DNA from: Tubiluchus corallicola
Taxonomy: Eukaryota; Priapulida; Priapulimorpha; Priapulimorphida; Tubiluchidae
Direction of reading: 5' to 3'
Assembly (NCBI GenBank): GCA_030141605.1
Contig: JAQGDQ010001163.1
Span: forward strand, 1 to 58,090
Length of the DNA: 58,090 nt
This document shows positions 42,262 to 55,281 of the stretch, piece after piece. The position numbers and the translations under genes were made by a program. Below the pieces are notes generated by a model. The model worked only from the letters and a program-made list of their open reading frames with translations. It was not told where the DNA came from and did no database searches. The first letter of the stretch is position 1. The number at the start of each line of letters is the position of its first letter.

Positions 42262-42755
42262 TACAGTTTACATCATCTTATCCATCTGGATGATCTCGGT
42301 ATGTAAGCTTTATGGGTAATACAACTAAAACATTCTTCTTGGCTCACGGGGTGCCACAAGGATCTGTGTTAAGACTTTCCAATTTTACGATATTCTACGG
42401 TTTGTGTCATCTTTTTTATCTGAACGATCTCGGTGTGTAAGCATTGAGTGTAAGACTTCTAAAAGTTCCCCTTGGCTCATGGGGTGCCACAAGGATCTGT
42501 GTTAAGACTTTCCAATTTTAAGATATTCTACGGTTTGTGTCATCTTTTTTATCTGAACGATCTCGGTGTGTAAGCATTGAGTGTAAGACTTCTAAACGTT
42601 CCCCTTGGCTCACGGGGTGCCACAAGGATCTGTGTTAAGACTTTCCAATTTTACGATATTCTACGGTTTGTGTCATCTTTTTTATCTTAACGATCTTGGT
42701 GTGTAAGCATTGAGGGTAAGACTTCTAAACCTTTCTCCTTAGATCACGAGGTGCA
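42262..42755 (+). repeat. 133 bp tandem array made from a reverse transcriptase motif
   Basis: The phrase GGGGTGCCACAAGGATCTGT recurs at 133-134 bp intervals (near 42345, 42478, 42611, and a decayed copy near 42745). Each unit translates as AHGVPQGSVLRLSNF and a little later HLFYLNDLGV, the hallmark reverse transcriptase stretch of non-LTR retrotransposons, usually written GVPQGSVLGPLLF then YINDL. The first unit is the most different; the next two are nearly identical. There is no catalytic box or surrounding enzyme. Confidence 0.85.
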
Positions 42756-44584
42756 TGACTATCATTGTTTTACTAGAGCAGTTATACTGGTACCTATCTA
42801 TTATAGAGCACATTTCAAATTGCCAACAATAGTAAATATTACCTCACCGTTTTCCATTCTCAGTTTTTTTTTTTTGCTAAACGTTTTGCAAAAATTCTTT
42901 GCCATTGCGCACGTAGATCTGTCCTACCTGCTCTGTCTGATACCTGTGAACGTGGTGGTTTAATGGATGAGGTTTCGGAAACTGACTTCTGGCATGTTGT
43001 ATTCGAACAGTCCAACTTCGCTCTCTTATAAATGGTTAGTTTCTTAAGGTTGTGCTGACGCTCTAAGGAATCTGAAATAAAACAGATCGTTGAAAACCAA
43101 AGGACAAATATAAGTTAAAATCAATGAATTCAGTGAATAATAAGTTATGCTAAATATTGGCAGTATTTGCTTCCATTGAATTCGGCAGCCTTGTGTCTAC
43201 TTTAGGCCTAATCAGTTGACTAATTTGATCTGGGTCAGTAGTCTTCTGAATTTTGTGAATTTAAGATATGTTATAATGAGTTTATAAGATATTGTATTTA
43301 TGAGTCTACAATTGCTCATGATCTGAGGCTAATAACGTATGTTTATCATTTAATTTCCTAAAAATTAGTTATTTAGGTAATTGCTATAATAGTTATTAAT
43401 TACCATGATGCTGAGGTGCACTGCTAAATTACATAAAAGCTACCTTTAAAGGTAAATCGAAATAAAAAATTATATTAACTTATAGCAGTTTTATGCGTAA
43501 TTCGTACTAAAGAATTTTTTGTTTGTTTTCATTTTAAATTTCCCCCAATACTATTCCTATGGCGCCATTACATGACGTCATATACGCACAACTTAAATCA
43601 GGGAAGAAAAGGAAATGTTTAACTATGTCCCAAAAAACTTTCCATGAAAAGTTATATTACTTAGCATTTCGCTTACCTGTTGGAAAGACTTAAATAACTA
43701 GAAAAAAAAAATTATTGATTATTTAAAATGTTTTCGCCAATTGGAAAAATGTCGTTAACTCACCTCCAGGGTGCACCGCTCACTAATCAAAAAGCCGCAT
43801 TTTTAATCTTATTGACAAGATACAGTAATTTAAAATTTCACTTAGTTAGTAACGTGTGTACAAATGCTCTGATTATTTTCTCAAACTTTACTCAGTGTTA
43901 ATTATACTTGTTTCAAATAACTTATCACCAAAATGGCTGCGTCTAACGGTCATCGCGGGAGTTCAAATTTGGAAGTTTTTAAGCATCTTGAGAACTGGGG
44001 TAATATGACCACATTTTGGTAGCTTTGAAATAGTTAGGGCTGTTATTATATTATTATTAACGCTTTCTTTCACTTACCAAAATGTGATGCTATTATAAAC
44101 AGTCCGATAACCATCACGCCCATAAGACCATAAAACTGCCTCTTCATGGAAAAAGTTTTTTCCATAGTTTTTTGTTCATCAAAGTCTGCAAAGGAAGGTA
44201 TTTATCCGACCAGAACTAAAAGCAACACAGAAAAAAATTAACAAAGACACAAGAAACATACAGCAAATTAATGTTTTCATGTGATGTTTGCTAATCAGAA
44301 ATTGGACATTTTCCCGATCGAATGATTCAAGTAGCTAACCTTAGACATGAGAACTCTGCAAAAATACTATACAGTGTGTCTATACTATTCAGTCTATACT
44401 ATACTGTACTATATTATACAGTGTGTCTATACTATTCAGTCAATACAATACTGTGACTGTGAAGTATAAAGGTCATTTTGAAAAGTTTCACTGGCGTACA
44501 CGTGTGATTTACATGAATTCTGAGTGGACTTTTAAGGGTACCCGTAAAAACCAGCTCCAATCCAAAACTTAAAGATGACTCATA
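42756..44584. other. Spacer, nothing recognised
   Basis: AT-rich intergenic DNA with a T run near 42866 and a short direct duplication of GTGTGTCTATACTATTCAGT near 44372-44445. No gene seen. Confidence 0.5.
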
Positions 44585-44603
44585 GTGATCTCCACGTTCA
44601 AAC

Positions 44604-44763
44604 ACACATACACGCACGCACACACGCACGCACGCACACACACAAACACACATATATATGACATTATATACAACAGTAAATACATAGATACACAAACACA
44701 CATACACGTACACGCACATGCTCACGCTCACGCTCACGCTCACGCACACGCACACGCACACGC

Positions 44764-44835
<72 letters not shown>
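44604..44835 (+). repeat. Compound microsatellite: CA, ACGC, CACGCT and TA
   Basis: Runs in order: ACAC/ACGC mixtures (44604-44654), CACGCT and CACGCA hexamers (about 44720-44770), pure CA (about 44770-44804) and pure TA (44803-44835). Frames across both strands are simple-sequence artefacts. Confidence 0.95.
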
Positions 44836-44837
<2 letters not shown>

Positions 44838-46103
44838 CATTATATACATTACTAAATACATACATATATACATACTACAAATAACCTAATGTTAATGTAA
44901 GCATTGTAATTTTATCAAGATATTTAAATATACCGTAATTGCCACATATAAACACCGAACTATATATGTATTTAAAAACTTATAAAACTGTGTTTATATG
45001 TTTTGGCAAAATTCTACATGTTTTTTTTTAAATGCAAATAAGTCAACGTACCAAAACACGAATAGATAATTTTTAGCAATGCAATACGAATATAATGTAA
45101 TATCTTAAGTAAGCATTTTAAGTAAAAACTTTTCACAAGCAGCTAAGCAGATGTTAAGAATCTTGGCTTTGCGTCTGTAGTCATAGAAAATACACACTGC
45201 AGTAACACGGAAAACGTCACTTACTTTTCGGTTTGTAAATCCAGCTGCTTAATGCATTCATTCAGTTTCATGTCAAAGTTGAATATACTAGGTACGTATA
45301 CAGAGGTTGCATTTACCGAAACTTGATCACATCACATGTTGTTGAAAACCGATGAATTAATAATAAAACAACTAGCAACGGCCCCGCAAAAGATTTTGCG
45401 CATAAATACACTTATGCATACACATAATAAAAAATACGCGAACATCCTACATAGTCCTCATAACGCAAAGCCAGTAGCTTTTACTGAATTAAAGTTATAA
45501 GGTTATAAGCAGAGTACAATGGATGACGACAGAACAATGGCTTTGCATCAGCAGTTTTCCAAGCGAAAATCGTGCAAAATGGAACCTCCAATCTTGAAAT
45601 TTCATCTTTGTTGCTGGTGCAAAGGTGAATAATGAATTATGCTAAAATTTTGGCAATATTTGCTTTTCTTGCATTCGGTCACTTTGTAGCGATTTTAGAG
45701 CTAATCACATGATTAGATTGGTAAAATAAAGACCTGTTATAATGAGTTATTAAGATATTGTCATTATGTGTCTTTGCTACAACTATGCTACCATGTTACA
45801 ATCTCTTGACAATTAATGTGATTAGGTGTTACTCAACGTGAATATTACTATGATGTAACTAAGTTGTTGTTTAGACTTTTGAATAAGTAAAAGATCTTTT
45901 CCGATTGCCATAACTCTCATTTTAGTTTTATTCATGAGGCGTAGCAAACACTTTTTCTGTAGCAACAGGACAAGCATTTAAATATTATTAACTTTTAATA
46001 ATACTTATGTTTCGGAAGCGACTCATACTCCTGAGCAAAACAGCACTGCTGCTGCATAGATTCACTTTGTAACCCAATGTACAATGTCATTCAGCCAATA
46101 CAA
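44836..46103. other. Spacer, nothing recognised
   Basis: AT-rich. A fragment of the 31106-31375 repeat unit lies near 45591-45620. No gene seen. Confidence 0.5.
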
Positions 46104-46342
46104 GGTTCCCACGGGCAGGGAAAATTCTGGAAAGCCATGGAAAAGTCAGGGACGAAAGATAATTTTGCTATGGTAAATTTCAATTTCTGTTCCAAAAATA
46201 ACAATTAGTCAACACATTATGTAAGTATATGTATGAATGTCCATGCACAAAAATGGTTGAATATGTATACTGGTAGTGCAATTTCTGCTGATCTTGGTCA
46301 TGGAAAAGTCAGGGAAATTTTTTTAACATTCTGTGGGAACAC
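46104..46342. mobile_element. MITE-like element with GGTTCCCACGG ends
   Basis: Starts GGTTCCCACGGGCAGG and ends CTGTGGGAACAC, so the termini are inverted copies of GTTCCCAC. Just inside each end is ATGGAAAAGTCAGGG in direct orientation (46136 and 46299). About 240 bp, non-coding: a small non-autonomous DNA transposon. No transposase is nearby and I could not define a target duplication. Confidence 0.65.
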
Positions 46343-47379
46343 TAGATATGACTACAAGTCATAGTAGTTTTATTTTCAAAATCCTGATGCTATGGGGGCA
46401 TGTCTGATCATGTAGTTTTTATATGTAAGTTTTTTTCTTTAATTTTCCTAGTCCAATTCTTGATTTTTTTGTGGTTCTTCAGAAAACAAAGCTGAAATTT
46501 CTGGACGAGGATGCGGAAGACAGGAAGAAAGAAGATGAGGAAAAGATGCTGTTGACCCTGGTATGAATCGCTTTGACCTTTTTGATTCATATATTCATTT
46601 GATAAATCTGCACGACAAGATGCAGGTGGAAGTGTTGGATAGACAAATGTGTCCGGGCAAATCGAAATCGTTTAGGGATGCTTTTAGGGCTTCGCAAATT
46701 AAAAAGTATCAAAGTCACGTGATTGGTCTGCAAGTCAAAATTTGTGCCAATGCTTTCGTCACTTTCTTCCTTTTACAACATTTCGCTAGGATCCCGTGTT
46801 TCTCCCCTGCGTAGGTTTAGATGCGCATTTGGTAATTTCTTTCAAAAAATGGAGATGGGGAACAGATCACATGGCATAAGCCAAAGTTGAAAAAACACGT
46901 CCATGTCAATAACTGAAAATCTGCAACAGCTCGAACCACGAAACTTGTTTTGCCAGAACCGACAATAGCTCAATGTGCCCAATAATTCTGTTACGATCTT
47001 TAGATTGAGAATTAATTTTGAAGCAATTATTTGATATAACATTAAAAGCATTTTGTCATTTTTCCTTAGACAAAATTTCTTTTCACTTTACAGCAGCACA
47101 ATCATTTTAACACTAACTGGATAAAAGACCAAAGAAAGCAGTTAATTCTACAGCTAATCCTTTGTTTTGTGAGTCTACTTTCTTCTTATGATAGCATACA
47201 AGAAGCTGCAAAGTAAATTTATTTTTAAATAAAATCTGTAAGATTTGACTTTCCTTTTGCACAATGAGCATCTTTAGCTAATAGATTGCACGATCTTTTG
47301 TCGCAATGTTTTGAGTAAACTCAGTGTGTTTATTCAGCGTCTGTTGCAACATAAATGTTATAGAAATGTTTTAACGAAA
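46343..47379. other. Spacer, no supported gene
   Basis: A plus frame at 46563-46814 and minus frames overlapping it show no family resemblance. Confidence 0.45.
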
Positions 47380-47915
47380 AATGCTGACAGAAGAAAACGA
47401 TCAGACTTTTCCTGCTTATTAAATAAAAACGGTGATGGTGAAACTCGATGATAAAACTCGTCTGGTCTATCAATTACGTAAAATGCTGAACGAGCAAAAT
47501 GACAAAACTTATCCTGGTTTATCAATTACGTAAAATGCTGAACGAGCAAAATGACAAAACTTATCCTGGTTTATCAATAGCGTAAAAACGCTTACAGTGC
47601 AAAATGACAAAACTTATCCTGGTCTATCAATCGCGTAAAAACGCTGACAGTGCAAAATGAGAAAACTTATTCTAATCTATCAATAGCGTAAAAACGCTGA
47701 CAGAGCAAAACGGTAAAATTTATCCTTATGTGCTGTTACGTAAAAACGCTGGCGGTGCAAAACGGTAAAACTGATCCTTGTCTATCAATGGCGTAAAAAT
47801 GCTGCCAGTGCAAAATTACAAAACGTATCCTGTTCTGTCTGCGGATAGAGCAAGTTGAAACGCTGATAGAGCAATTTTAGCCTGTTTCCTGAGTTAAACG
47901 CTGACAGAGCAAAAT
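47380..47915 (+). repeat. 52-53 bp minisatellite, locus 3 (about 10 units)
   Basis: The longest of three arrays. Units run ATCAATAGCGTAAAAACGCT then GACAGTGCAAAATGACAAAA and CTTATCCTGG, at 52, 52 and 53 bp spacing (47469, 47521, 47573, 47626). It closes with GCAATTTTAGCCTGTTTCCT and AACGCTGACAGAGCAAAATG as at the other loci. Its flank 47998-48150 matches 27915-28063. Confidence 0.9.
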
Positions 47916-47997
47916 GAGATGCAGGTAAAATGATCTAATAGCAGAGTGGAAAATTTACAAAAACACTGTTGCTAATTTTATGTGCAAATTTTACTGA

Positions 47998-48150
47998 AGG
48001 CATGCATGCAAGGTGAATTCAGCAATGTCCATACAACGAAAATATAAAACAAAATAGAATGTTTTATATTCAGGAATTAAATTAAAAAAAGGTTGTGCAC
48101 AGAAAGAGCATCATGAAAGTAAAAAAAAGGTGGAACTTGTTTTATACCAC
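47998..48150 (+). repeat. Conserved downstream flank of the minisatellite (locus 3 copy)
   Basis: CATGCATGCAAGGTGAATTC through GGAACTTGTTTTATACCACA matches 27915-28063. Here it follows the array without the 0.7 kb segment present at locus 2. Confidence 0.75.
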
Positions 48151-49378
48151 ACAAACAAAATCAATTAGCAGAAAATTTTTAGCCTGTGTTGCCAAACTAA
48201 CTTATTTGTATCATTCTGGAAAAACATTGAAAAGCCTCACATTAATTATGTTTACTTTTAACTTGGTTGAATTTCCGCTACTGTCAAAAACCAACATGAT
48301 GCTGGTGCCCAGATTTGTCCTAAGTTTTCAATTGATAATTTTTACGTAACTCTAATCCTCACACGAACATATACTGCCGAATGGAGTCCAAAGAGAAACG
48401 TATTCAAAATTGGGCCACCTAAAGAAATATTACTGCTATTGTTAATCAGAAAGTGTTTCTTTTACAAAAAATTGTTAAGTCTAGATCAAAGTTTAGGTTA
48501 TTTTATTTTGCAGAGAAAATGCCCACCGAATTCAAATCAAATGCACACTGAATGAATGTCTTCAACATCATATGACCATTTCGTTTATTTGTGGAAATTC
48601 GGCAGGTAAAATTGTATAATAAAAAAATCTAGCCTCAAGACAGGTAAACACAGCCACAGGACGTGTTACAAATTAACATTATGTATAGTACATAAATTAT
48701 ATAGCGTCCACTTGCGACAAATGCTGTAGTGAAATTATAGTAAAATTTATACTATATGTTATGTTTGAATCTTAAATTCACCATGTTGGATGTTTATGTG
48801 CTGTACAATAGGTTTAGTCCCTTACAGTGTATGTACTAGTAGTGTACTCTTGCAGGCTTGTAATCAGTTAAACTAAGCTGTATTGTAGATAAGCCTGTGT
48901 TACAAATTTTGTTTTTCAATTTCCAAAATTTACAAAGTTAAAATAAGTCAGAAGTTAAGACTAAAATTGTTAATTTAATTTTTCCTCTTTGGATACTTAT
49001 GTATATTCACTAGATTGAAAATCTAAATCCGTTATTCATTAATTTTTGCTTTAATATTTGCATTGTTTTTAATGTATTCCACGGTGAGATATTAGTGTTG
49101 TAATTGCTTATATTCAAAAACAGCAAATCAAAATTAAGCAGTAGCTACTTTAGTTTGAGTTTAGTTTTTGAGATTCTTCAAAGTTTGTTTGTTGATGATG
49201 TTACTAACATGGATGTGTCTAATTGCTGTGGTTTATGTTACAAGTTATTATCCAATGTTCTTATTGCAATTCATATTACCGTCGCAGATGTGTATCTATA
49301 CCAACCTATATTAATAATAATGATCCATTCATGTGCCATTCATGTGTTATGACAATGTCTTTACTTTCTCTAAATTAG
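48151..49378. other. Spacer upstream of the non-LTR element
   Basis: AT-rich. A frame at 49104-49352 with a CCGLCYKLL stretch may be the decayed 5' part of the non-LTR element that follows, but this is weak. Confidence 0.4.
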
Positions 49379-52300
49379 ATGACTCTGATTTACGTAAATT
49401 ATTATACCATACTAAATTTGAAGATTTTAGCAATCTACCAGATAGATATTTTAATTAGTCAATGTTTTACCTTAAATAACTATGATCAGCATGATCCTGA
49501 CACTATAATACCGTCTATTACCTCACAATATTTTTCTCCTGATGAGTTTCATTTATGCATTGATAGTAACTCATCTGATTTAACTATGATGCACATGAAC
49601 GTTGTCAGTTTAAATGAAGAAAAAATTGAACTTATTCACGAATTACTTTCTCCTTTAAGAAACCCTATTAAAATATTAGGCATTTCTGAGACACGACTGA
49701 GCAACGTTTCTGTATCAAATTATGACCTTCCAGGTTACTTTGATTTCCTACGACATGACTTCAGTTTGAAAACACGTATCGGCGGTGTGGGTTTATATAT
49801 CCATTCTTCATTGACGTACTTTGATAGATCAGATCTTAAGCTTAATGTTAATAACTTTGAAAATTAAAGGATAGAATTGGACTCAAAACAACATGTTGGA
49901 GTGGTAGTTGCGCTAATTTACCGACATCCAGGCTTTGGATTCTGTGACGGCCCTTCCTAAAGCGCGTGTTAAGGGTTCTGTGTTATTTCCCTAACGTGTA
50001 ACGTCGTCACTGTTGTGATGTAATATTTAGTAGAAATTGACAATCTCTATTAGTCTAAATAAACTGCGTATTAAATTCAATTGGTTTATTTAATTACAAA
50101 TACAATATGCATAAAAAAACTGTGCACAGATCATTGAAGCAAAACTGTACAAGTATATACGAGGCATACAAGCATACCGGTACCGGGTTTACCACGTCGG
50201 AGTTCCAGTCCTGGCATCAACTGCGTCACCATTCCATTTCCATTCCATGACAATGGTTTCATCACTAGACTTCGTAAACGTATGTGCAACATTCCATTCC
50301 ATTCCATGCGTTATCGATTCATACCATACCATCCGTCATTCGATTCCACCAAGTTCCGACAGCCGCTGGTAGCTCACCTCAAGGACCACCACCCCTTCGC
50401 CTCACAACTGATACGATAGCTACAACTTCCTCGTGAGTCTAGCTTGCTCGACTCCGTCTGCCAACTTGCTGGGAGTCTCACCAATACAAGTCTAGATTAA
50501 GTTCCGTATTCCATTGACTATATTAACATGCCGTTTCTATTCCGTTTATATCATTTGAGGAAGTTCCACAATAGTATAAATCAAAACATCTCAATCAATC
50601 TCGTCAGTGATGTTCGAACTGAGCAGTGTGGACAGACTTTATACGTGCCTGCCACACGCAACAATATGCTCAAAAACCAAGTATCAACTGCATAGCTAGA
50701 TCGAGAAATTCACTTCTCCACGACCTGTAGGAATCACCTGTGTTTATGCATTTTTAAAATAACCAATGAGAGGTAAGTATGCGTTAAACATAACTAGGTT
50801 ACAGGTGCCGATTTCACAGCTGTACATATGCAAAACTAAACTGCTTCATCTCTTCACCTCGTAAAGAAGTATTTCAGGTTCAAATAACTCAGTACTATAA
50901 TAATTGCAACATATTAATATTAATCTAATTGTTAAGAATAAAAATAAAACAGTGTTTATTTGGCTTGGCGCAGGCATTGAAAATAAAAGATCAAGCTTGG
51001 ACAGTAGTACGTCCGATAGTGCACGAAGATAGGGCGCTATGACAGATTCCTTAAAGCATTTCAAATCTGAACTTGAAAGCACAGTCAAAATTGTAAATGC
51101 GGAACAGAACAAATTATATATTATGGGTGATCTAAACATTGATCTTCTGAAATGTGATAGTCACAATTTTTCAGCTCAGTATATATATATGTTATTTTCG
51201 CAGTTTTGTTACCCTTTAATTACAAGACCAACCAGAGACAAATCAAAAACTTTAATTGTTCACATCATAGCAGTTGTATAAACACTGAAATTAATTCTGG
51301 TATATGCCTTTATAATATTAGTGATCATTTGTCAATTTTTGCAACAGTAAAAAACATTAGCGTAACTGGAGATAAAAATTGCAAAATCCATAAACGTAAT
51401 TTCAAAAATTTTAATAAACAAAACTTTATAGATGACATAGAAACTAGTTTCTTAAATTTTGAACAATACCTTACTTGTAATTGTCCAACAGAATACAATA
51501 ATTATATATATATTATAAATAATTATAATATATTATAAATATTTTTAAATACATTAATTTCTACTATAGATAAACATGCACCATTAAGAATGCTTTCAAA
51601 AAAAGAATGTAAATTATTATAAAAAACCTTGGATTACCAGAGGAATACATGTTAGTGTATGGAAAAAACAAAAAAATGTATGTCACATTATTTAAATCTA
51701 ATGATGTGAATAAGCAAAGTAAATATAAAACATATGCCAATATCCTGAATAAATTAAAAAATAAAAGCAAAATATTAAGAAATTTAATTCAGCTAATAAA
51801 AATATTAAATCAATGTGGAAAATAGTCAATGAACTAGTAAAACTAAAAGCCCAAAAGAATTGTCCTACTAAATTAGTTATTAATAATGAGCAAATAACCC
51901 AACCCCAGTTAATGGCTGATAAATTTAATTGTTGAAGTTGGATCAACATTTTCACAAAATATTCCAAATGTCAATAAGCATCATCTTTCGTATTTGACTG
52001 GTAATCTCACTAATGAATTTAGATTTGAACCTACTAATGAAGTAGAACTGCTTTCATTATTAACAGGAAATAAGGGTAACAAAGCCCCTGGTGCAGATGG
52101 TGTCAGTAATTTTTTTGCTAAAATTGCTGTTTCCGTCATTTCCAAGCATATATAATCAATCATCTAATACTGGTATTTTTCCTGTACAGCTTAAACTCAC
52201 TAAAGTAATTCCTGTTTATAAATCAAATAGTAAAACTAAGTTACCTAATTATCGACCAATTTCACTATTAAGTGTTTTTTCTAAAATACTTGAAAAAATC

Positions 52301-53570
52301 GCATTTAATCAACTGTCCTCTTTTCTTCTACAAAACAAAGTTTTATATGACTATCAATTCGGTTTTCGAAAGTCGCATTCAACAGCACTAGCATTACTTG
52401 AAATAACTAATAAAATTGCAGAGGCGCTTGATAATGATCAGTATGTCTGTTGTCTGTTTATAGATTTATCAAAGGCATTTGATACGGTAAATCATTGTAT
52501 TCTTCTAGACAAATTGCATTATTATGGTATAAGACATTCAGCTCAATGATGGTTCAAATCTTTGTGATCGTCTCCAGTATGTCGAACTAAATGGATGTAA
52601 ATCCAATACACTTCCAATTAAGCATGGTGTTCCCCAAGGTTCTACTCTAGGACCACTTTATTTCTTCTATATATAAATGATATGCAACTAAGTTGCTCAA
52701 ATTTAATCTTCAAACTTTTTGCAGATGATACAGATATTTTTTAAGTGATTCAAATATAGACAACTTGGAGAGTGTAATGAATACCCATTTATATAAAGTA
52801 ACAGAATGGCTGAATGTAAACAAGTTCTCATTGAATATTAATAAATCTAACTTCATGCTCCTAAAAAAGAAAAGTAGAACACCATCAACAAATATAACCA
52901 TAGTTCTTAGTAATGTTATTGTTGAAAAAAAGTCACGTGTTAAATATTTATTTCTTGATGAGCACTTAGACTGGAAGTACCAAATAAGTATAATAAAGCA
53001 TAAATTGAGTAAAACCTTGGGAATCATTTACAAATTATTAACAGAGAAACATTGATGAAAATGCATTACAGTTTAGTCTACCCATCTAATATATGGCGTC
53101 ATGTCTTGGGGTGGTGTATATAAAAGTAATCTGGAAGATTTACAAATTGCCCAGAACAAAATTCTCAAACTAATATATCATGCAAGGTATGATCATCCCA
53201 CAAATATAATTTATTTGTCTGTTAAAACTCCTAACGTGAAAGAAATACATGACATGTTTTGTCTTCATTTCATGTATCAGTATCATACAGTCGTAAATCA
53301 ACATGATCATTACACAAGATATTCAGTCGAAAACTATGTACTCCCCCTTCTAAAAACAAATATAATGAAACAGTCATCAAAATATAATGCTATTAAAATA
53401 TGGTCATCAATTCCGCGTGAAATGAAAACTCTTAATCTTTATAAATTTAAAAAAACATCAATTCATAATTCAGGAATATTCACAAAGAATCTTGAATGCT
53501 GTAAAGTAGTATCTACTTATAAATCTGAATCTTCTTATAAAGTCCTTAAAATCTACAAACTAGTATCCAT
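49379..53570 (+). mobile_element. Decayed non-LTR retrotransposon (CR1/Jockey-like), split by a solo LTR
   Basis: Endonuclease: MHMNVVSLNEEKIE, ILGISETRLS, GGVGLYIHSS and YRHPG (49585-49930), then after the inserted LTR YIMGDLNIDLLK, PLITRPTR and NISDHLSIFATV (51045-51350), the usual order of an apurinic-type endonuclease. Reverse transcriptase: [19 protein letters not shown] (52240), [13 protein letters not shown] (52458), HGVPQGSTLGPL (52625), YINDM and FADDTDIF (52716), then a C-terminal region to about 53540 (MSWGGVYKSNLEDLQIAQNK). At least four frame breaks (near 49930, 51530, 52550, 53055) make it inactive. Its clade is inferred from general resemblance. The 5' end is unclear and no poly(A) tail is evident. 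Confidence 0.85.
49943..51044 (+). mobile_element. Solo LTR, 1.1 kb, inside the non-LTR element
   Basis: Begins TGTGACGGCCCTTCC and ends GCGCTATGACA, with the 5 bp duplication GATTC on both sides (49938-49942 and 51045-51049). Removing it would rejoin the endonuclease. A TATA-like AGTATAAATC near 50573 suggests plus orientation. Length and first bases resemble the Gmr1-like LTR read on its own strand (TGTCACGGCC against TGTGACGGCC), so a related family is likely. It contains a short ATTCC-rich stretch (50232-50350). No internal element sequence remains. Confidence 0.9.
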
Positions 53571-53579
53571 ATTACCAAC

Positions 53580-54720
53580 TGTGTTAAAAATTAGAGAAAG
53601 ATTAGCATTTAATCAGCCCTATTCTTTTTTAATGAAAATAATATTTTATATGACTATCAATTTGGTTTTTGTGAAACTCGGCCCAGTATGCTTTATTTGA
53701 AATTATGGACCGTAGGTATGAAATCTTGATGATAAAAAATTACTGTTTAGTTTAGTTATTGATCTAACAAAAGCCTTTGATATTCTTCAGGAAAAATTAT
53801 GCTTTTATGGTGTCAAGGATACTGACGGTGGTTCAAAAATTGTTCTGTGTGTTGAAATTCAAAATGCTTGTTACGGTCTACGAAAAACATCTGTGGTGTG
53901 CCACAAGAGTCAATTTTGGGACACTTGCTTTTTTGGTCTACACAAATGATCTGCCTAACATACCCAGACTGCTCAGTTTTAGACTATTTGCAGACAATAT
54001 GAAAATATTTTATTTAAATATTTCTTTAAATGAAATTCAAAGCGTCATCAATGCAAAGCTGCTTATGTTATATGTGTGGTTTCTTGCCAATAAATTATTA
54101 AACCTAAAAAATTTAACAATGTTATTTTCAGAGGTAGATTTATTATAAATACTGAAAATTTTAAAGTTGGTCTTAGGAGTATGATAAATACATAGGTGTA
54201 ATGTGTAATTTTAGACAACAAAATGACTTGAAAACACCATGTAAATCACATAAAGATGAAACTTGCTCAGCCTTCTGGTGTATTACATAAATTAGGCTTG
54301 TAAAATCATGTAGAGACTCTTGTAAACGTTTACTATTGTTTAGCATTTTCATTGCTATTGATTATTGAGTTATGGATCAGCTTTTGATACGAATCTCAAA
54401 TCTCTACAAACTTTGCAAAACAAATGTATAGAACCATTTATAAACTGCTACAATTAACAAATCGTGATCACGTGTTATAGAAATTGATATCTTTGAATTA
54501 ATGATTTATATCACCATCCTCCTACATTTGTCAATTATTTAACATTTGTTCAACAAATCCAATGCCATATTACTAATAGAGCTATTGGTAGCTTTCACCT
54601 TCCTGCTATTCACATTTGTTGCGGTTACCAAAATCCTTCATATATTGCTATCCAACATTAGGCTTAATTTTTCATTGGGCAAAAGAACTTCAATTCTAAC
54701 GTTTTAAAAAGCGTATATTT
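53580..54720 (+). pseudogene. Second, more decayed non-LTR reverse transcriptase
   Basis: Follows the first element in the same orientation. Scattered frames show FNQPYSFL (53610), VIDLTKAFDILQEKLCFYG (53757), CGVPQESILGHLLFLVYTND (about 53892-53951) and RLFADNMKIF (53982). The catalytic FADD is FADN, and stops and shifts are frequent. Only the palm to thumb region is preserved, so the copy is truncated at its 5' end. Whether it is a relative of the upstream element or a different family cannot be told by eye. Confidence 0.75.
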
Positions 54721-54996
54721 GATTTGTTAATAACACGTAAGCTTACCTCCTAAACTCATTTGTCTGTATTATTATCATTAATTGTTTTTATAACAGTTAT
54801 ATCGTTTTAACTATTAGATATATTGTATGCATTTCTCTGTCTGCACCATGCATGTGTTTCCGTGACTCTCGAAAGCTCACTCTCCTCGAGGCCGATTTAT
54901 ACAATTTCCAAACCGTTTCTTCTTCTTATAATTATTGTTATTGTTGTTATTGTTGGTATGTTTTGTATTGCGAGTCAGCCAAATAAGAACTTCTGA

Positions 54997-55281
54997 ATGG
55001 AATTTAATTGTCTCGCCCACCAAGAGCAATTATGTGACGGTATTGTGACATACACGCGAGAAGTGAGAAAGAACAAACTAACGGAAAATTTTGATTACAT
55101 CATCCGAACTTTCGAAAACTTGCTCGAATGCACAATTAGCGATCGCAAGTGTTTTAACAGAGACGTTCAGACCAAAGATCTATTACAAATCGTCTTCGCT
55201 TACAGTTACAACACCCTTATCAGTGTTGCTCACACATCTCTTCATACAAAAGTTCACCAGGGACAGGTTGATGTTTTTTAG
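54997..55281 (+). CDS. Unrecognised 94-codon frame, possible exon
   Basis: ATG at 54997, then a protein-like composition (MEFNCLAHQEQLCDGIVTYT, CTISDRKCFNRDVQTKD) with four cysteines and less AT-biased codons than the surroundings. A donor-like CAGGTTGAT lies at about 55264. It may be an exon of the same gene as 55524-55847, but reading phases do not agree at the most obvious junctions. No family recognised. Confidence 0.35.
   Translation: MEFNCLAHQEQLCDGIVTYTREVRKNKLTENFDYIIRTFENLLECTISDRKCFNRDVQTKDLLQIVFAYSYNTLISVAHTSLHTKVHQGQVDVF

Noticed and set aside
44432-44803. Cysteine/valine-repeat and histidine-repeat proteins
   Set aside because: Translations of CA, ACGC and TA microsatellites.
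49943-51044. A complete small LTR element (TRIM) rather than a solo LTR
   Set aside because: The terminal sequences do not recur inside it as a second LTR, and no primer site or polypurine tract was seen.
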